This document shows, piece after piece, positions 61,467-64,000 of a stretch of DNA of 64,000 bases. Each line of letters begins with the position of its first letter. Positions within the stretch are counted from its first letter, which is position 1. The stretch is from assembly GCA_965247385.1 (NCBI GenBank), contig CBDFHG010000007.1, forward strand, positions 1,550,001-1,614,000. The letters run 5' to 3'. The translations under genes and the position numbers were made by a program. The notes beneath the pieces are model-generated. The model ran no database searches. It had not been told where the DNA came from and saw only the letters and a program-made list of their open reading frames with translations. This DNA comes from Thermohalobaculum sp965247385. Lineage in GTDB: Bacteria; Pseudomonadota; Alphaproteobacteria; Rhodobacterales; Rhodobacteraceae.

Positions 61467-61949
61467 TTGACGCTTAGCACCGGTTCTCTTGCAGAAAAAG
61501 GTGCGCCGCGCCGCAATGGACCGGCCGGTCATTCGATGGCGCGCTCTCCGTCACAGGGATCGGGCGCGTTGCCGGCACCCCCTAGCCCGCCATCCTTCTC
61601 GCCATCGGCCGAGGATTGGGCGCAACCTGTCTCCGGCGTCGCGTCGGCACTGCTGCTGGATGTGCGCAACGTCTACCCCTACGGCACCGCCAGCGCCGTG
61701 TCCGGCCTATCGGCGCTGTCGGTCACCTTTGGCTCCGACCGGCGCACCGACGAACTTCGCCGGGCCGCCGCGCTGCAGGGGGTCGAGAACCTGGTGCCGG
61801 AGGTGACTGCGATGATCGGCGATCTGGTGGTCGAGATAGCAAAAAAAGCCGCTTCCATCCAGTTGACCGTATCGGGTGGGTCGAAACGACCCACCCGCCA
61901 ACCCGTCACATATTCGGGTAATTCGGCCCATCCCCGCCCTGGGGCGTAA
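61467..61949 (+). CDS. Unrecognised open frame converging on etfD
   Basis: The 160-residue frame has a low-complexity Pro/Ser N-terminus; the middle (ALLLDVRNVYPYGTASAVSG, then LRRAAALQGVENLVPEVTAM) looks protein-like, while the last 40 residues run through a hairpin and into the etfD 3' end. It may be a decayed gene ending naturally near 61860. No homologue recognised. Confidence 0.35.
   Translation: MTLSTGSLAEKGAPRRNGPAGHSMARSPSQGSGALPAPPSPPSFSPSAEDWAQPVSGVASALLLDVRNVYPYGTASAVSGLSALSVTFGSDRRTDELRRAAALQGVENLVPEVTAMIGDLVVEIAKKAASIQLTVSGGSKRPTRQPVTYSGNSAHPRPGA
61874..61896 (-). terminator. Hairpin downstream of ETF-QO
   Basis: GGGTGGGTCG and CGACCCACCC form a 10-bp stem with an AAA loop, 10 bases past the stop codon. 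No U run follows on the minus strand, so termination would be factor-assisted. Confidence 0.55.
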
Positions 61950-63561
61950 CCCAGGTGATGTTCTGGCTCGGGTCCTTGATGTCGCAGGTCTTGCAGTGGA
62001 CACAGTTCTGGAAGTTGATCTGGAACCGCGGGTTCGAGCCGTCGTCGCGGATCACCTCGTAGACCCCCGCCGGGCAGTAGCGCTGGGCCGGTTCGGCGAA
62101 TTGCGGCAGGTTGACGCCGATCGGGATCGCCGCATCGGTCAGCTTCAGATGCGCCGGCTGGCTCTCCTCGTGATTGGTGAACGAGAACGCGACATTGGTC
62201 AGCCGGTCGAAGCTGAGCACGCCGTCGGGCTTCGGATAGTCGATCGGGGGGTAATCTTTCGCAAGCCCCGTGCGCGCGGCATCCGTCTTGCCATGCTTCC
62301 ATGTTCCGAGCGGATTGAAGCCAAGCAGGTTCGCCACCCACATGTCGAAACCGCCCAGCGCCAGCGAGGCAATCATGCCCAGCTTCGACCACAGCGGCTT
62401 GACGTTGCGGACCTTCTTCAGGTCGGCTGCGATCGGGCCGGAGCGCACCTCCGCCTCGTAGTCGCCAAGTTCGTCCGAGGCCCGCCCCGCCCCAATGGCG
62501 GCAAAAGCCGCCTCCGCCGCCGCCTTGCCCGACAGCATTGCATTATGGTTGCCCTTGATCCGCGGCACGTTGACCATCCCCGCAGCACAGCCCAGCAGCG
62601 CGCCGCCGGGGAACACCAGCTTCGGCAGCGACTGCCAGCCGCCCTCGGTAATCGCCCGCGCGCCATAGGCAACACGCTTGCCGCCCTTCAGCACCTCGGC
62701 GATCTCCGGGTGATGCTTGAAGCGCTGGAACTCCATGTAGGGATACAGATGCGGGTTGGCGTAGTTCAGATGCACCACGAAGCCGACATAGACCTGGTTG
62801 TTCTCCAAGTGGTACATGAACGACCCGCCACCGGCATTGCCGCCCAGCGGCCAGCCCATGGTGTGAGTGACCTGGCCAGGCTTGTGGTTTTCCGGTTTGA
62901 CCTCCCACAGCTCCTTCATGCCGAGGCCGTATTTCTGCACGTCCGAATCGGCGTCGAGGCGGTATCTGGCGATCACCTGCTTGGACAGCGAGCCGCGCAC
63001 GCCCTCGGCCAGGAACACATACTTGCCATGCAACTCCATCCCCGGCTCGTAGGCACCCGAGGGGGTGCCGTCGGCGTTCAGCCCGAACTCGCCCGCGACC
63101 ACGCCCTTGACCTCACCGTTGTCGCCGAACACCAGCTCGGAGCACGCCATACCGGGGAAGATCTCGACCCCCATCTCCTCGGCCTGTTCCGCCATCCAGC
63201 GGCAGACATTGCCCATCGAGACGATATAGTTGCCGTGGTTGTTCATCAGCGGCGGCATCGCGATATTCGGCAACCGCATCTGGCCGTGCTCGCCCAGCAC
63301 AAGGAACCGGTCCTGGTTGACGGGCGTGTTCAGCGGCGCGCCCTTCTCCTTCCAGTCCGGAATCAGCGCATCCAGCCCCGAAGGGTCAAGCACCGCCCCC
63401 GACAGGATATGGGCGCCAACCTCCGAGCCCTTCTCCAGCACCACCACCGAGATATCGTTGCCGCCAAGCTGCTTCAGCCGGATCGCGGCGCTCAGCCCCG
63501 CCGGGCCCGCCCCGACGATGACAACGTCATACTCCATCGACTCGCGTTCAATTTCGGCCAT
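61906..63561 (-). CDS. Electron transfer flavoprotein-ubiquinone oxidoreductase
   Basis: The product is 551 residues from Met 63561 (MAEIERESMEYD). It passes electrons from ETF, reduced by acyl-CoA dehydrogenases such as GcdH, to ubiquinone at the inner membrane. Features: FAD site YDVVIVGAGPAGLSAAIRLK; SGAVLDPSGLDALIPDW; a ubiquinone-binding LVFPGGALLGCAAGMVNVPR; and the C-terminal 4Fe-4S cluster with RYCPAGVYE and NCVHCKTCDIKDPSQNITW. Length is normal. Confidence 0.95.
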   Translation of the reverse strand: MAEIERESMEYDVVIVGAGPAGLSAAIRLKQLGGNDISVVVLEKGSEVGAHILSGAVLDPSGLDALIPDWKEKGAPLNTPVNQDRFLVLGEHGQMRLPNIAMPPLMNNHGNYIVSMGNVCRWMAEQAEEMGVEIFPGMACSELVFGDNGEVKGVVAGEFGLNADGTPSGAYEPGMELHGKYVFLAEGVRGSLSKQVIARYRLDADSDVQKYGLGMKELWEVKPENHKPGQVTHTMGWPLGGNAGGGSFMYHLENNQVYVGFVVHLNYANPHLYPYMEFQRFKHHPEIAEVLKGGKRVAYGARAITEGGWQSLPKLVFPGGALLGCAAGMVNVPRIKGNHNAMLSGKAAAEAAFAAIGAGRASDELGDYEAEVRSGPIAADLKKVRNVKPLWSKLGMIASLALGGFDMWVANLLGFNPLGTWKHGKTDAARTGLAKDYPPIDYPKPDGVLSFDRLTNVAFSFTNHEESQPAHLKLTDAAIPIGVNLPQFAEPAQRYCPAGVYEVIRDDGSNPRFQINFQNCVHCKTCDIKDPSQNITWVTPQGGDGPNYPNM

Positions 63562-63736
63562 GGTTTGCATCCCCCAGCTTTCGGGCCGCGGATCACATTG
63601 ATGATCACATGGCGGCCCGGCAATTTCCGACTTGCGCGATGATGTATCCCGGGCTTTCAATAAGCGTCAACGAATACGCGACGTTCCGGGGGAGGGTTGC
63701 GTCACCAAGAGCCCAATCCGAAATGTGAGCAAGCAG

Positions 63737-64000
63737 ATGCACGACCTGATCCGCATGACCGCCCGCGAGGTACTAACCCACCTGAATGCCGGAGACATTA
63801 CCCATTCAGATGTGCTCGACGCGTTGGAGGCGCGGGTGGCGGCGGTGGACGGCCCGATCAACGCCCTGCCCACCCTCTGTTTCGATCGCGCCCGCACCCA
63901 TGCGGCGAAGATCGCCGCCATGCCGGTGGTCGAGCGCGGCATCCTCGGCGGCCTGCCGGTGCCGATCAAGGATCTGGAGGCTGTGGCCGGGGTGCGCTCG
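63737..64000 (+). CDS. Amidase signature family enzyme, 5' part (runs off window)
   Basis: Eighty-eight residues are visible. The product MHDLIRMTAREVLTHLNAGD, then RGILGGLPVPIKDLEAVAGV, is the N-terminus of amidase-signature proteins; the Lys in VPIKDL is the first catalytic residue. The Ser-cisSer-Ser remainder lies outside. A GTG at 63725 is an alternative in-frame start. Divergent from ETF-QO. Substrate unknown. Confidence 0.85.
   Translation, partial: MHDLIRMTAREVLTHLNAGDITHSDVLDALEARVAAVDGPINALPTLCFDRARTHAAKIAAMPVVERGILGGLPVPIKDLEAVAGVRS

Noticed and set aside
61876..63642. A 588-residue + strand frame
   Set aside because: It is antisense to ETF-QO, whose flavin and iron-sulphur motifs are clear.

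Overview
The window looks like a GC-rich alphaproteobacterial chromosome, most likely order Rhodobacterales. Supporting signs are the irr/fabA-fabB-fabI block, a TPR protein gene followed by ispE, an IalB-type periplasmic protein beside rlmN, UbiA, ETF-QO, TRAP transporters and small SH3 and DUF1640-type proteins. The species cannot be named from sequence alone.

Layout. 1-2130: end of an IS1595-type element carrying a broken 5-methylcytosine methyltransferase gene, an intact HNH nuclease gene and a tiny protein gene. 2140-8350: an XRE-cupin regulator divergent from a TRAP transporter/GST/MOSC/2Fe-2S reductase operon, whose last gene (RidA-like) is cut by an IS630 end. 8447-15577: core genes (ispE, a TPR lipoprotein-like gene, class III PHA synthase phaC-phaE, a 2-hydroxyacid dehydrogenase, an SH3 protein) and a MITE-like palindrome. 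15740-33530: an insertion-sequence graveyard (IS481, ISL3, IS630 x3, IS1595 x2, IS66, IS1380 x3, IS110). It encloses the stump of a DNA phosphorothioation system (dndD 3' end and frameshifted dndE) and an imported-looking OsmC/flavin monooxygenase pair. 33640-41800: a Qat-type anti-phage operon (qatA-qatB-qatC-qatD) whose qatA is cut by an IS630 element, next to a DUF4143 ATPase with a striking 22-bp iteron array upstream. 42124-45342: irr and the fabA-fabB-fabI unsaturated fatty-acid operon. 45753-46705: a BrnTA toxin-antitoxin pair with a nonsense-mutated toxin, and an IS21 remnant. 46732-57020: metabolic and housekeeping genes, including a lysine-degradation cluster (davB, davA, gcdH). 57133-61950: ubiA followed by small, partly decayed genes. 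61906-63561: ETF-ubiquinone oxidoreductase, then a partial amidase running off the window.

Biology. Three defence modules (restriction-modification, Dnd, Qat) and one toxin-antitoxin module lie in or beside the IS-rich block, and each carries at least one visible lesion. The main lesions are an amber codon before the catalytic motif plus a frameshift (methyltransferase), IS truncation plus a frameshift (dnd), an IS insertion with TA duplication (qatA) and an in-frame TGA (brnT). The lysine cluster forms a coherent route: lysine to 5-aminovaleramide (DavB), to 5-aminovalerate (DavA), and later glutaryl-CoA to crotonyl-CoA (GcdH). Electrons from GcdH would pass through ETF to the ETF-QO encoded at the right end.

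Most interesting new signals: (i) IS1595-family elements here share a layout of transposase, DNA methyltransferase start overlapping the transposase stop, and a small Y-x-P-(S/T)-K protein before the right inverted repeat; one also carries an HNH nuclease, so it looks like a mobile restriction-modification transposon. (ii) Four 12-bp repeats sit on an exact 22-bp period upstream of the DUF4143 ATPase. (iii) Large nested inverted repeats and a dispersed intergenic repeat family recur between genes.
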